A stretch of 64,000 nt of DNA from Ottelia alismoides (taxonomy: Eukaryota; Streptophyta; Magnoliopsida; Alismatales; Hydrocharitaceae), in assembly GCA_037367405.1 (NCBI GenBank), contig JAZKJV010009616.1, forward strand, positions 186,001 to 250,000, given 5' to 3'. The position numbers and the translations under genes are program-made. This document shows positions 11,768 through 23,300 of the stretch, in pieces (the first letter of the stretch is position 1; each line of letters begins with the position of its first letter). The notes under the pieces are model-generated. The model made no database searches. It was not told where the DNA came from and saw only the letters and a program-made list of their open reading frames with translations.

Positions 11768-11788
11768 TGATGAATCTCGTATTCATCA
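11768..11788. repeat. Terminal palindrome of family 1 LTR
   Basis: Arms TGATGAAT and ATTCATCA, perfectly complementary, five bases apart, at the very start of the LTR. Same at 20313-20333 and 28857-28877. Comparable structures start the family 2 LTR (40939-40959) and the LTR at 1275-1294. Confidence 0.8.
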
Positions 11789-12722
11789 CTCTAAATCTCA
11801 TTTATTAAGCTTAAATCTCTAAAAATCAACAGCATTCTGGCATCTATTTTGCATAATTAGCATTCATGCATGTTTTCATAAGAATTGCATTTTAGCACAA
11901 AAATCTGCACAAAATAAGAAGCCAAAAATCCAAGCCAAAATGACCTGTAAATAAGCCTAACTTCCTGGATTTTTAACTCATTCATGCTAACTCCGAATAA
12001 CTCAAAACCACTTCCACTGTGTACATAGTACTAACAAGAATAAAGGAAAAATACAAAAAATTAACTAACTCAAATAAGTGGACCAAAAACCCAAACCCTA
12101 ATTTCAGGATTTTCGGACTAAAAGCCACATATCTCCCACATCCAGTGTTTGATTTAATCCTACTCACTTTTGAACTAATGTACATTCAATTACCTTCAAA
12201 ACAAGACCAAGTTCAAGTGAATCGGAGCTCGTACGTGAAAGTTGGGTTTTGGGCCTCTTTTGTACATTGTATATTTTCGCGGTTTTTGACCTTGTATTTT
12301 ATGTATAGATTTTCTTAATCAATAAAAATCCAAAAAAATTAGATTAATGTGTCTTTATTTATCTTTGATTTTACCATAATTTTTCCGGATTTTTATCGTG
12401 TTTAAAAATGACAAAAAAATTTATAAAACCCAAAAATCAAGGTATTCTATGTACATAGGATACCCCAAAAAATTCACTTTGTTCAAAAGATCGATTTTGG
12501 TTTTGATGTCTTCATGAAAATTGTAGATCTCATCGAGACGAGCAACTTTCGTGAAGAAACTTTTTCGATCCGAGGTCGTTTACTATTTTTTATCGATTTT
12601 ACAAAAGATTTATTCTCGAATTTTGTGGTGCTGACACGTGGCCGCACCTGGTGCCGCCACGTGTCAACCATTTTTGGCACTTTTATATATTCGTTTTATT
12701 AAAAAAAAATATTAAATACGAA

Positions 12723-12768
12723 GCACGTGCGTCGCACGTGCCTCCCCAGGCACGTGCTCCGCACGTGC
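12723..12768. promoter_or_regulatory. G-box palindrome in family 1 LTR U3
   Basis: Two 21-base arms, each with two GCACGTGC-type motifs, inverted around CCCC with two mismatches; four CACGTG cores in 46 bp. About 285-330 bp upstream of the TATA-like box. Another inverted CACGTG pair lies just upstream (about 12637-12665) and a GCCACGTGGC at about 12790. CACGTG is the core site for plant bZIP and bHLH factors. Repeated in LTR2 and LTR3. Confidence 0.65.
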
Positions 12769-13050
12769 CTCCACCGGTCCCCATCTCGCTGCCACGTGGC
12801 GCAACGGGCACCGTCCGATCACGCACGATCGGACGGCGCCTGCGCGTCGTCCTCCTCCTCTCCCCTCTTTCCCAATCAGGAACTCCGCCGCCCCGACGAT
12901 CTCCTCCGCGATTTGCGCGCGTCGCCCCGATCTCCTTCCATCTCCGGCGCCGCCTTCCCCTTTCCCCCGCGATCCTCGTCAATCAGATCGGCCGATCCCA
13001 GATCTCCCCGATCTCCAATCAAACCCCCCCGACCAAACCCATTCCCCTCT

Positions 13051-13060
13051 CTTATTTAAG
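13051..13060 (+). promoter_or_regulatory. TATA-like box of family 1 LTR1
   Basis: CTTATTTAAG in an otherwise GC-rich core, the only AT-rich hexamer-like site there. It would place the transcript start near 13085. Equivalent sites: 21598-21607 (LTR2) and 30142-30151 (LTR3). Inferred from composition and position only. Confidence 0.45.
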
Positions 13061-13599
13061 AGCTCCGCCGGCCCTCCTCCAAGCCATCCGCCGAATCGCA
13101 CTTTCACGCACACCGGGGTGACAGCCCGGTGGGTCTTCTTCCTCGGCGAGATCCGAGGCGCCCTCGCCCTCGTCGCAGCGCCGTTCTGGCCGTACTGCCC
13201 CAGCTCTGTTCTTCAACATCGAGCCAACGACATCGCCATCATCGACAACCACGCCTCCAGCCAACGCTTCTGCACCGTCTGCGACATCATCTTCATCGCC
13301 AACGTCAACCACCAACCGCACCTGGGCTGCTCCTTTACCACGCCACCGAGATCCTCGCTCAGCTCCGGTGCTCCTCCGCGCGTCGACATCTCCGCCCCTC
13401 TACTCCAGCCTCGTCGCCGTCGAGCCACCGTTCTACTCCGATAACAGCTTCCATCTCCGCCTCCAGCCATCACATCAGCTGCTGCCCCACGGCCGTGTGT
13501 CGGCCGCATCTTCGCCTTCGGCCACCACCGCCCCCTCCACCGAGCATCGGCCCTCTACAGCATCGCTGAAGGAGCTCCTCCGCCGGCCGGGTCCGACCC

Positions 13600-13680
13600 G
13601 AGACCCTCTGCACGTGAGGCGCACGTGCGGAGGGAACGTCAGTGCTGACGTCAGCCCAGTCACGTGCGACGCACGTGACT
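13600..13680. promoter_or_regulatory. Second G-box/C-box palindrome cluster in LTR1
   Basis: In about 75 bp: GCACGTG and CACGTGC inverted five bases apart (about 13609-13627), GCTGACGTCAGC as a perfect 12-bp palindrome (13644-13655), and arms GTCACGTGCG and CGCACGTGAC one base apart (13659-13679). These are bZIP-type cores (CACGTG, TGACGTCA). The cluster lies downstream of the presumed TATA box, hence in transcribed leader or R/U5. Conserved in LTR2 and LTR3. Confidence 0.55.
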
Positions 13681-14768
13681 TTGGGGCAAATTGCAGAGAC
13701 GCCCCCAAACATTCCCATATTCGCGCTTCAGTCCAGCCGCCCAAGGAGCACGCGTAAGGCACGTGCTCCCTTGGGAAATTTGCAGAAGACCCCTCTGATT
13801 ATTGGTAATCACAAAAAAATCCCCCCTCTGCCTTTATATTTATTTATAATATTTGCATCTGTATCCCTGTGTTCCCCTGTGATTTTGGACCCTCTCTTTA
13901 CATTATTTTATTAATCCAAAAATAGCATGATGTTGGTTAATTAATTCTCTACACTTTGACATATTGTGGTTAATTTTGTGACGGACGGTTAATTAATAAA
14001 TATTTATTTGGTGAAAATTTGCATATTTTACCCATCTCTTGCTCTAAAATTGATAGTTGATTAACCGTGGCTTTAAAAATTCTCGAAAAATCACATCTCG
14101 TAGAGTTAACTATTATTAACATTATGCCCAAAAAGATTTGCATTTGCATGCATATTTTGTCCTGTAAAAATTATTTTGCACATTTTAGTATTTAATTTTT
14201 AGTAGGTATTAAACCCCACATTTTAGAGGTTTAGGATTTTTCTGAGATCCGTCACCTAGTGATAGATCTAGGATAATTTTGATTCTCGAAAATAAGTAGG
14301 TTTGATATTTATTAAAATTAAATATTAAAAATCATTTGGTTTGCATTTAAAAATTCATAAAAAATTCATATTGCATCCAAAAATTCCAAAACAATTGCAG
14401 TGCATCCATTTCATTATAGTTGACATCTCGGCCAAGTTTTGTATTTTTCGGACATCATTTGAACGTAATTTACATTTTAGTCCCTAAAATAAGGCCAAAT
14501 TTGCACGTGCACCCCTAATTCATTGAAAAATTCCAAAAAAAGACCGCTTCGAAAACCGAACACGAACTTTGATAGACTTAATTCTAGGTTGTTCCTTTGC
14601 CTCCTTGTGATCGACCTTGGGACTTGCCCAAGTAAAATAAATATAAAACCACGAGATTAAAAATTGAAAATCATTTGTGGTATTTTCTTGACCGTTTCCG
14701 ATTGCCGCCTACAACGCACGACACGATAAAAACACATTATTAAAAGCAGCAAATACGGAAACGTCAGA

Positions 14769-14786
14769 TGGCGCCGTTGCCGGGGA
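14769..14786 (+). other. Primer-binding site, tRNA-Asp (family 1, copy 1)
   Basis: TGGCGCCGTTGCCGGGGA is the exact complement of the 3' end, with CCA, of plant tRNA-Asp(GUC). It starts two bases after the LTR. Only the standard 18 nt match; the sequence beyond (ggcaaacggc) does not follow the tRNA. Confidence 0.95.
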
Positions 14787-15999
14787 GGCAAACGGCTTAG
14801 ATTTTTGTCTAAAAAATTTTTTTGTTCGGTTTTTCACATTCGGGTAGTCTGACCCCCGAATTTTTCATTGTAAATTTCATTTTTATTTTCCTGCAATTTA
14901 TTTTTCAGCCTTTATTTTTTTTTTGATATATTCTTGAGTCACTCTCTTACATTTTCTCTCTTATTTTTTTTGCGAGGTACCTTGTACGTGGAGCGGTTTT
15001 CAATAACCGACGCAACTTCACCAAAAACCGCAAATAATTTAAGATCGAGTCGAGTCGTGAGAGAGAGTAGAGTCTAGGATTTTAATTTCTGCACTTTTAA
15101 TTTCTGCAATTTTACAGCGGTGTCCGTTTGGACTCTCGCGTGTGTAGAAAGACCTCTAAACTTTATTCTGTGGTGTGTCGTGGCCTGTTTCACTCTCCGG
15201 CGAGGGTGGGGCCCGACTTGAGTGGCGATTAGGATAGACCTGCACATACGGCTCTCAGAGCATTTATATTCTTGCTTGTGCTCGTAGGATCTTAAGCCAC
15301 ACTTCACTTTAATCGAGACGCACATAGATCGTTCAATTTAGCCAAAAATTTAAATCAATTCTTCCCGCTAATAGAACTTTCTGCTTAGGTGTGGTTTTTC
15401 CATCGGCTTGCAATTCATTTAGAATAATTTTTAAATTCTGTCTAGCATCCCACATGGAGATTGCGAGGATTCACTGTAAGTCTTCTGACTGAGCATTCAT
15501 CATAGTTTTCCGCGTGCATCGGCTTTTCTCGAATTCCTCCCTCTTGTTTTATAACATAACTCTAAAGGAAATTGGGACTGGATGGTAGACGTGTATTTGT
15601 GCTCATCTAATTTTTCAGTGATCACCTCATTAAAACCGGGACTGCTAAATATATCTGATCTCAAATAACCCATAAAATCAAGAATTTTTGCGGGAGAGCA
15701 ACCCCGACATTGTTTGATTTATCTTGCAGCGAGGAGAGAAACGCACACTAGGATAGAGCCCAGCTCCAAACCTAAACAGCTCGTCTAAACGATTTGCAAG
15801 ATTGAAATTATCATCAACTAAAATTGAAAAGATAATAGCCGAAATCTTGCGGCTTCACTGTGTGAGTTGGTGAACCCGGGGTTTGATTTGTGTTTGTGTT
15901 GGTGTGCGTGAACCGATATCAAAGATCAATAGCCGCACATTTGATAAAATTTTCTATCCCATACAATCATCTCTCCCATCTCTTGATTTTAATCTCATC
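14787..15999 (+). other. 5' leader of family 1, copy 1
   Basis: About 1.2 kb of non-coding leader. It shares blocks with the family 2 leader (37830-38790): 'cttgagtg.cga' after 'ttacagcgg', 'ccgctaatagaa', 'gaggagagaaac' and 'tgtgagttggtgaa'. The frame that becomes the CDS is open back to 15883 but has no ATG before 16000. Confidence 0.7.
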
Positions 16000-18534
16000 A
16001 TGGAAATTTTTCCAAATTTCAGATCCAACCCATCATTTCTCTCAACTCCTTCAAAAATGACCGAACACCACTATGAAAACAAATCTATGTCGGTTTGGCC
16101 CAAATCCACTACTTCCTCTTCGTTTAATCCTCCAACATTTGCGGGAAGCGTTCAACCACAGATGACTTCGACCTCATTAAATCCTTTCTCAAATCATCCA
16201 ACCACACCATCTTGGACTGAACCGTCTTATTCTCACTCTCTCGCCAATGAAACATTTCAAGATCAAAATCTCTTTAACTCCCATGACTGGCAGAGAACCC
16301 AAACACAGATGGAAAGACATGCGCTTAATGATCATCATCGTTGGATTGACCATGACAGATCCCTTGTCAGACATGATACTCATACAGAGGACTGGACTGA
16401 ACTCCTAGACACATATAGACCCTGTATGCTGACTCCACAATATCAAGATCTGTCCAATCATGATCAAAGGACTGAACTATACTCTGATCAAATACACATG
16501 CCTGTACCATATGAGCAGCCTCCTTCCATAATTTTTGAGGAGAAATTTTCAAGAAATGATCGTATAATGGATATTCCAAGAAATTCTCCTCTCCGCACGT
16601 ACAGAAAAATGGAAGACGAAATCATTGAAAAGAATCCGAGTGCGCCCATGATTGATCATGAACAAAATTGTGAGGATAATGTTTCGAGGATAAAAACAAG
16701 ATTTGAATTGATGGAGGATAGATTTCAAAAATTTGCCGACCGAGTAATCTCATTCTATGGTGGATCGGGTGTTAAACTAAATGAGGAAATGATTGGATTC
16801 CATGATGAAAATTTTGAGGATATCCAAAGACCTAGGGATGACTCTAATATCAAAACTTCTGCTCATTATTCCCCTAGGAATGACTACGCCTCTGACCCAA
16901 ACTCTGAACATCAAGGCCCTTTCTCATCTAAGGAAGACACCACATCGCCACACCACACAGAAAATACAAAAAAATTTGAAAATCCAGAAAAGCTCATAAA
17001 AATTGAATCTGAAGAAGATCTGAGGAATTTGGATCCTGCTTTACGGGAAGCACTGGAAAAATACTTGATTTTTGAACTTCCCATTATAAAGGCCATAGAA
17101 CACTTCCCTGACCTTAAGAAATTTCTAATGGACAGATTAATCGTCAAAAAGTCAGGAAGGATTAGAACAAAAACTGAAAGACATATCTTGTCAATGGCCT
17201 CCTCCTTGGTGTTGAGGAGAAAAACCAAGAGCCGCATAGTGAAGCGGTTACCCAGATTTGACTGTGGAATCAAAGACACAATTTTCACACATGCTTGTAT
17301 TGATGACGATTCACCGATCAATATCCTACCGACCTCTGTATTTCAGGAACTCAAACTCAGACCGATTCGAAAGATACGAGAGATTGTACAATTAGCGGAC
17401 CGATCGATAAAAAGGCCGAGAGGAACCATTTCTGTCATCATGAAATTCCAAGGTGCTCCGCTCAAGGTAGAATTCACGATCATTGATATTGAGCATCAAG
17501 GAGAATTCACCCAGTCTCCAATCATTCTCGGAAAACCATTCTTGGCATTGGCCAAGGCGAGTATCGATTGTGAGACTCGGGAAATAAATTTTACGGCATT
17601 GGAATCACTACGATCCGATACGGTCTTTGAGGAACCACGATTTTCTGAGGTAACCCACGAAGTCCCCAACAACCGCAACCATGAAATGGTAGAAGAGCCC
17701 TACCCCACTGCTACACCTGAGATTGCGTTTGTTAATGAGACTATTGGTTTAGAGACTCTCCCCGATATCTCAATTCCCGCAGCTTTCTACTACGATCCTG
17801 AGACATTTGCATGGTCGCACCCTGGAGCAACATATTCTGATTATCTTGACCAAATCCTCCCAAATCAAGAGTGCACCAACATTCAGGAAACAAAGAATGA
17901 ACACGTAGCCCGAACACCGACCAAGGAGAAGAATTTTAATGGCTATTCATCTGCGTACTCAAGTGAACCGACATCTTCACGAAACAAGAAAAAGAAAGTC
18001 ACCTTTGATCTTTCGGAGAAGGAATCGGTTGATGATCCCTCATCAGGTCCGGAAAAGATAGTCTACATGAGTGAAGTATGTTCGGCATCTCTAAAACCAT
18101 ATCATCGAAAGGATCCAAAATTCGATTCTCGTTGGACAACTCCCGCTCCTAATTATTACTCATCCAAAGCTGATGCTCCTGCATTCTTCAAATACACTGG
18201 AATTATTTCTTATGAGCTGACTGAGACCGGAGCATCTGAATATTCATCTGAGGACAAATCGATTGATCTTAAAAAGGAACGAAGCTTGAGGAAACAATTG
18301 AAGAAACAAAAAGACATGAACATCTGGAGTATGTCCACTTTCAAATACTATTCCTCTGAGGATAACTCTGATGATGGGTACTTTTCATCTGACTCAAATA
18401 TTTCGTCCACTATCCATCATGATATTTCTGAGGATGACACTGATAATAGTTGGGAATCATATGCCTCATCTCCGACTCATCATTACGATCTCCCACCGCA
18501 GGCTCACAAGAAGATCAGCCGTAAACCACCTTAA
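16000..18534 (+). CDS. Family 1 protein with retropepsin-like domain (844 aa, intact)
   Basis: The only long ORF of family 1. The frame is open from 15883, but the first ATG (MEIFPNFRSNPSF) is at 16000, so I start there. Residues 1-250 are Ser/Thr/Pro/His-rich and hydrophilic with no domain I recognise. About 255-285 is a short possible coiled coil (SRIKTRFELMEDRFQKFADR). About 360-430 (AIEHFPDLKKFLMD..., MASSLVLRRK...) resembles the Athila gag-protease linker. 430-530 is retropepsin-like: ACIDDDSPINILP, LADRSIKRPRG, SPIILGKPFLALAKASI. The Asp is kept (435), but the DSG/DLG glycine is Asp, so catalysis is doubtful. The C-terminal 300 residues are acidic and Ser-rich, with KKKKVTFDL near 660. 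There is no gag capsid domain, zinc knuckle, RT or integrase. Probably a structural or helper protein; function unknown. Confidence 0.75.
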   Translation: MEIFPNFRSNPSFLSTPSKMTEHHYENKSMSVWPKSTTSSSFNPPTFAGSVQPQMTSTSLNPFSNHPTTPSWTEPSYSHSLANETFQDQNLFNSHDWQRTQTQMERHALNDHHRWIDHDRSLVRHDTHTEDWTELLDTYRPCMLTPQYQDLSNHDQRTELYSDQIHMPVPYEQPPSIIFEEKFSRNDRIMDIPRNSPLRTYRKMEDEIIEKNPSAPMIDHEQNCEDNVSRIKTRFELMEDRFQKFADRVISFYGGSGVKLNEEMIGFHDENFEDIQRPRDDSNIKTSAHYSPRNDYASDPNSEHQGPFSSKEDTTSPHHTENTKKFENPEKLIKIESEEDLRNLDPALREALEKYLIFELPIIKAIEHFPDLKKFLMDRLIVKKSGRIRTKTERHILSMASSLVLRRKTKSRIVKRLPRFDCGIKDTIFTHACIDDDSPINILPTSVFQELKLRPIRKIREIVQLADRSIKRPRGTISVIMKFQGAPLKVEFTIIDIEHQGEFTQSPIILGKPFLALAKASIDCETREINFTALESLRSDTVFEEPRFSEVTHEVPNNRNHEMVEEPYPTATPEIAFVNETIGLETLPDISIPAAFYYDPETFAWSHPGATYSDYLDQILPNQECTNIQETKNEHVARTPTKEKNFNGYSSAYSSEPTSSRNKKKKVTFDLSEKESVDDPSSGPEKIVYMSEVCSASLKPYHRKDPKFDSRWTTPAPNYYSSKADAPAFFKYTGIISYELTETGASEYSSEDKSIDLKKERSLRKQLKKQKDMNIWSMSTFKYYSSEDNSDDGYFSSDSNISSTIHHDISEDDTDNSWESYASSPTHHYDLPPQAHKKISRKPP

Positions 18535-20298
18535 TCATCGGCTACCACCCTCCCTCCCGACCACATCGGTTTCCTTGTACAGCTTCTTCCTCTACTTAGG
18601 TCAAGGCCTAAGTATAGGGGGGACCGATGCCATCTGTATATTTCATTTCCCCTATCATACTCTTCCAGATCGACTCGCTTCCACCCTTCTTCTGTACTTA
18701 GGCTGACCAAAGCCTAAGTATAGGGGGAACCGACGCCCACCTGTATATACTCTCCTCATTCACATACCCTGACCGCTTCATTTTTTCTTTTTCTTTTCCA
18801 CCCTTCTTCTATACTTAGACTATTCACAGTCTAAGTATAGGGGGGCGATTTTTGTAAATCTTTTTCATTTTCTTTTTCACTCTCTTACGCTTAGCCCGAG
18901 CTATGTCTTCTTTACGCTTCTTGTGCTTTGAGGACACAGCACTCGCTAAGTATAGGGGGGTCTGTATATATACTTTGTATATATTTTAGCCATACCTCGT
19001 ACTTTCGCGTAAGTCTATATGTATTTACGGGGTGGGTTTTTCTTAAAAACAAAAAAAATGTGTTTTTTCCACTAACACTGACTACACCCAAAATCTTTGA
19101 AAAAAAAAAGGCTTCTTATTCATTTTTTGCATAAAAAAAAGAGAAAACAAACAAACAAACAAAAAAAAATCCTTTGCATAAAAAAAAAACAAAACAAAAA
19201 AAAATCAAATCAAAAAAAATGTGTCTGCATTTCACACACTCGCATTTCATCAAGCATCGCATTTGCATATGTGAAAAGTCTTTGGGTTCTGAACCGAGTT
19301 ATGAGCCGAAACCGAGAGTGGTCTGGACTTAACCTTAATCCACCTAATTTTCAGAGGAACTTCACCGAGAAATAGGATTTTAGAGTCTTCAGGTCTTTGA
19401 CTTAATTCTTTGAGTTCCACATGACAATGTACAGCGTTTGACTCTTAGTGTCTAACCTGGTCTCTTCATTCTGGGTACAACTCTGGAATAGGGAATTAAT
19501 GTGTACTCTCGCACTATGCACTTAGCTCAACTCAAACATATGTCGGAAGACTGTGTAAGTTTCTTTTCTGGTAGCGTGGAAATCTAAAGACCGGAGTACG
19601 GGTTGAAATAAAGCTTCGGAAAAGGGATGGACGGCTGGGCACAATTTTTTCTAAGACCCCAAAAAATGTACGGAAACAAAAGATTCTATATCCGTAGGGG
19701 CACAACAAGATCCAAGCAGAACCACCAAAAAATTCCAAATACAAAGAAGCAACTACCAAATAAAATCTGACCAAAAAGGTCCAAGCTTCCAGAAACCTGC
19801 AGATCTTGGTGAAGACTCGGCTACACTGGCCATCTTCACAAGGAGAGGTGACTACACTGGCCGCCCTCCAATTCTTTTCTCATTCTTCTATCTTCTCCCC
19901 CCAATTCGATTGTGAACACAGCGCGACAGACCTTAGAAGGAAATACCTGACTCCCCGAGGACGAGTTATTGGAGAGGAGGCTTGTGCAGTAGTCCGACAT
20001 TCTGGGTGGGAAGAGCTAAAATATTTCACACACAAGAGTCGGTTATTCAATGTTCAAAGAGTATACTTTGGGAAGATGATTGATCTAAGATGACTTCTGA
20101 GCCGAAACTGTAGCAATGATGTGTAGAACTTGAGGGCTGTTGATTGTAAAATTCTAAGTCTCACAGAAGTTCCGACACACAAATAATCCAAAGGTTGAGT
20201 TTAGGCTTACTTTCACCTTCAGCTCATAGTCTTGGTATGGAACCCAATCTCATTTCACCTCATGGCATTTCTTTTTATGCTCAGGGACGAGCATGGTT
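18535..20298 (+). other. 3' untranslated region of family 1, copy 1
   Basis: 1.8 kb without a convincing ORF. In order: the hairpin row (18593-18960), an A-rich tract with (CAAA)n (19100-19220), 'cttaatccacctaattttcagagg' (19335-19358), paired 'ctacactgg' (19821-19860), and 'gctcagggacgagcatgg' just before the polypurine tract. The same blocks in the same order, inverted, occur in the family 3 3' UTR (6010-8071), so the two families share this module. Confidence 0.7.
18593..18960 (+). repeat. Row of hairpins ending in PPT-like tracts (family 1, copy 1)
   Basis: Stem-loops TACTTAGG/CCTAAGTA (18593-18600 and 18607-18614), TACTTAGGCT/AGCCTAAGTA (18695-18704 and 18711-18720), TATACTTAGACT/AGTCTAAGTATA (18810-18821 and 18828-18839, 12 bp perfect). 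Each 3' arm runs straight into ATAGGGGG(G). A fourth tract, CTAAGTATAGGGGGG, stands at 18946-18960 without a clear stem. Stem sequences differ while pairing is kept, which suggests the fold matters. Confidence 0.8.
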
Positions 20299-20312
20299 TA
20301 AGTATAGGGGGA
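20299..20312 (+). other. Polypurine tract of family 1, copy 1
   Basis: TAAGTATAGGGGGA immediately before LTR2. Same motif as the hairpin-borne tracts upstream. Confidence 0.85.
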
Positions 20313-23300
20313 TGATGAATCTCGTATTCATCACTCTAAATCTCATTTATTAAGCTCAAATCTCTAAAAATCAACAGCATTCTGGCATCTATTTTGCATA
20401 ATTAGCATTCATGCATGTTTTCATAAGAATTGCATTTTAGCACAAAAATCTGCACAAAATAAGAAGCCAAAAATCCAAGCCAAAATGACCTGTAAATAAG
20501 CCTAACTTCCTGGATTTTTAACTCATTCATGCTAACTCCGAATAACTCAAAACCACTTCCATTGTGTACATAGTACTAACAAGAATAAAGGAAAAATACA
20601 AAAAATTAACTAACTCAAATAAGTGGACCAAAAACCCAAACCCTAATTTCAGGATTTTCGGACTAAAAGCCACATATCTCCCACATCCAGTGTTTGATTT
20701 AATCCTACTCACTTTTGAACTAATGTACATTCAATTACCTTCAAAACAAGACCAAGTTCAAGTGAATCGGAGCTCGTACGTGAAAGTTGGGTTTTGGGCC
20801 TCTTTTGTACATTGTATATTTTCGCGGTTTTTGACCTTGTATTTTATGTATAGATTTTCTTAATCAATAAAAATCCAAAAAAATTAGATTAATGTGTCTT
20901 TATTTATCTTTGATTTTACCATAATTTTTCCGGATTTTTATCGTGTTTAAAAATGACAAAAAAATTTATAAAACCCAAAAATCAAGGTATTCTATGTACA
21001 TAGGATACCCCAAAAAATTCACTTTGTTCAAAAGATCGATTTTGGTTTTGATGTCTTCATGAAAATTGTAGATCTCATCGAGACGAGCAACTTTCGTGAA
21101 GAAACTTTTTCGATCCGAGGTCGTTTACTATTTTTTATCGATTTTACAAAAGATTTATTCTCGAATTTTGTGGTGCTGACACGTGGCAGCACCTGGTGCC
21201 GCCACGTGTCAACCATTTTTGGCACTTTTATATATTCGTTTTATTAAAAAAAAATATATTAAATACGAAGCACGTGCGTCGCACGTGCCTCCCCAGGCAC
21301 GTGCTCCGCACGTGCCTCCACCGGTCCCCATCTCGCTGCCACGTGGCGCAACGGGCACCGTCCGATCACGCGCGATCGGACGGCGCCTGCGCGTCGTCCT
21401 CCTCCTCTCCCCTCTTTCCCAATCAGGAACTCCGCCGCCCCGACGATCTCCTCCGCGATTTGCGCGCGTCGCCCCGATCTCCTTCCATCTCCGGCGCCGC
21501 CTTCCCCTTTCCCCCGCGATCCTCGTCAATCAGATCGGCCGATCCCAGATCTCCCCGATCTCCAATCAAACCCCCCCGACCAAACCCATTCCCCTCTCTT
21601 ATTTAAGAGCTCCGCCGGCCCTCCTCCAAGCCATCCGCCGAATCGCACTTTCACGCACACCGGGGTGACAGCCCGGTGGGTCTTCTTCCTCGACGAGATC
21701 CGAGGCGCCCTCGCCCTCGTCGCAGCGCCGTTCTGGCCGTACTGCCCCAGCTCTGTTCTTCAACATCGAGCCAACGACATCGCCATCATCGACAACCACG
21801 CCTCCAGCCAACGCTTCTGCACCGTCTGCGACATCATCTTCATCGCCAACGTCAACCACCAACCGCACCTGGGCTGCTCCTTTACCACGCCACCGAGATC
21901 CTCGCTCAGCTCCGGTGCTCCTCCGCGCGTCGACATCTCCGCCCCTCTACTCCAGCCTCGTCGCCATCGAGCCACCGTTCTACTCCGACAACAGCTTCCA
22001 TCTCCGCCTCCAGCCATCACATCAGCCGCTGCCCCACGGCCGTGTGTCGGCCGCATCTTCGCCTTCGGCCACCACCGCCCCCTCCACCGAGCATCGACCC
22101 TCTACAGCATCGCTGAAGGAGCTCCTCCGTCGGCCGGGTCCGACCCGAGACCCTCCGCACGTGAGGCGCACGTGCGGAGGGAACGTCAGTGCTGACGTCA
22201 GCCCAGTCACGTGCGACGCACGTGACTTTGGGGCAAATTGCAGAGACGCCCCCAAACATTCCCATATTCGCGCTTCAGTCCAGCCGCCCAAGGAGCACGC
22301 GTAAGGCACGTGCTCCCTTGGGAAATTTGCAGAAGACCCCTCTGATTATTGGTAATCACAAAAAAATCCCCCCTCTGCCTTTATATTTATTTATAATATT
22401 TGCATCTGTATCCCTGTGTTCCCCTGTGATTTTGGACCCTCTCTTTACATTATTTTATTAATCCAAAAATAGTATGATGTTGGTTAATTAATTCTCTACA
22501 CTTTGACATATTGTGGTTAATTTTGTGACGAACGGTTAATTAATAAATATTTATTTGGTGAAAATTTGCATATTTTACCCATCTCTTGCTCTAAAATTGA
22601 TAGTTGATTAACCGTGGCTTTAAAAATTCTCGAAAAATCACATCTCGTAGAGTTAACTATTATTAACATTATGCCCAAAAAGATTTGCATTTGCATGCAT
22701 ATTTTGTCCTGTAAAAATTATTTTGCACATTTTAGTATTTAATTTTTAGTAGGTATTAAACCTCACATTTTAGAGGTTTAGGATTTTTCTGAGATCCGTC
22801 ACCTAGTGATAGATCTAGGATAATTTTGATTCTCGAAAATAAGTAGGTTTGATATTTATTAAAATTAAATATTAAAAATCATTTGGTTTGCATTTAAAAA
22901 TTCATAAAAAATTCATATTGCATCCAAAAATTCCAAAACAATTGCAGTGCATCCATTTCATTATAGTTGACATCTCAGCCAAGTTTTGTATTTTTCGGAC
23001 ATCATTTGAACGTAATTTACATTTTAGTCCCTAAAATAAGGCCAAATTTGCACGTGCACCCCTAATTCATTGAAAAATTCCAAAAAAAGACCGCTTCGAA
23101 AACCGAACACGAACTTTGATAGACTTAATTCTAGGTTGTTCCTTTGCCTCCTTGTGATCGACCTTGGGACTTGCCCAAGTAAAATAAACATAAAACCACG
23201 AGATTAAAAATTGAAAATCATTTGTGGTATTTTCTTGACCGTTTCCGATTGCCGCCTACAATGCACGACACGATAAAAACACATTATTAAAAGCAGCAAA

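Larger units (their letters stand above)
11768..14766 (+). repeat. Family 1 LTR1 (2999 bp)
   Basis: TG...CA termini: starts TGATGAAT and ends ACGGAAACGTCA, two bases before the PBS. The outer parts are AT-rich; the core at about 12620-13780 is very GC- and CpG-rich and holds the promoter with some 12 CACGTG motifs. By eye about 14 differences from LTR3 and about 18 from LTR2 over 3 kb, so the insertion is young. Long ORFs in the GC-rich core run in overlapping frames on both strands and look like composition effects, not genes. Confidence 0.93.

Noticed and set aside
12089..12101. Telomere-like AAACCCTAA in the family 1 LTR
   Set aside because: A single telo-box, not an array; no interstitial telomere.
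12651..13914. Several overlapping ORFs of 80-176 codons in the GC-rich LTR core (also at 21183-22461 and 29727-31005)
   Set aside because: Open in several frames on both strands at once, Pro/Arg/Ser-rich, no domain, and located in LTR promoter/leader. GC-rich DNA has few stop codons; repetition in three LTRs is due to LTR identity.
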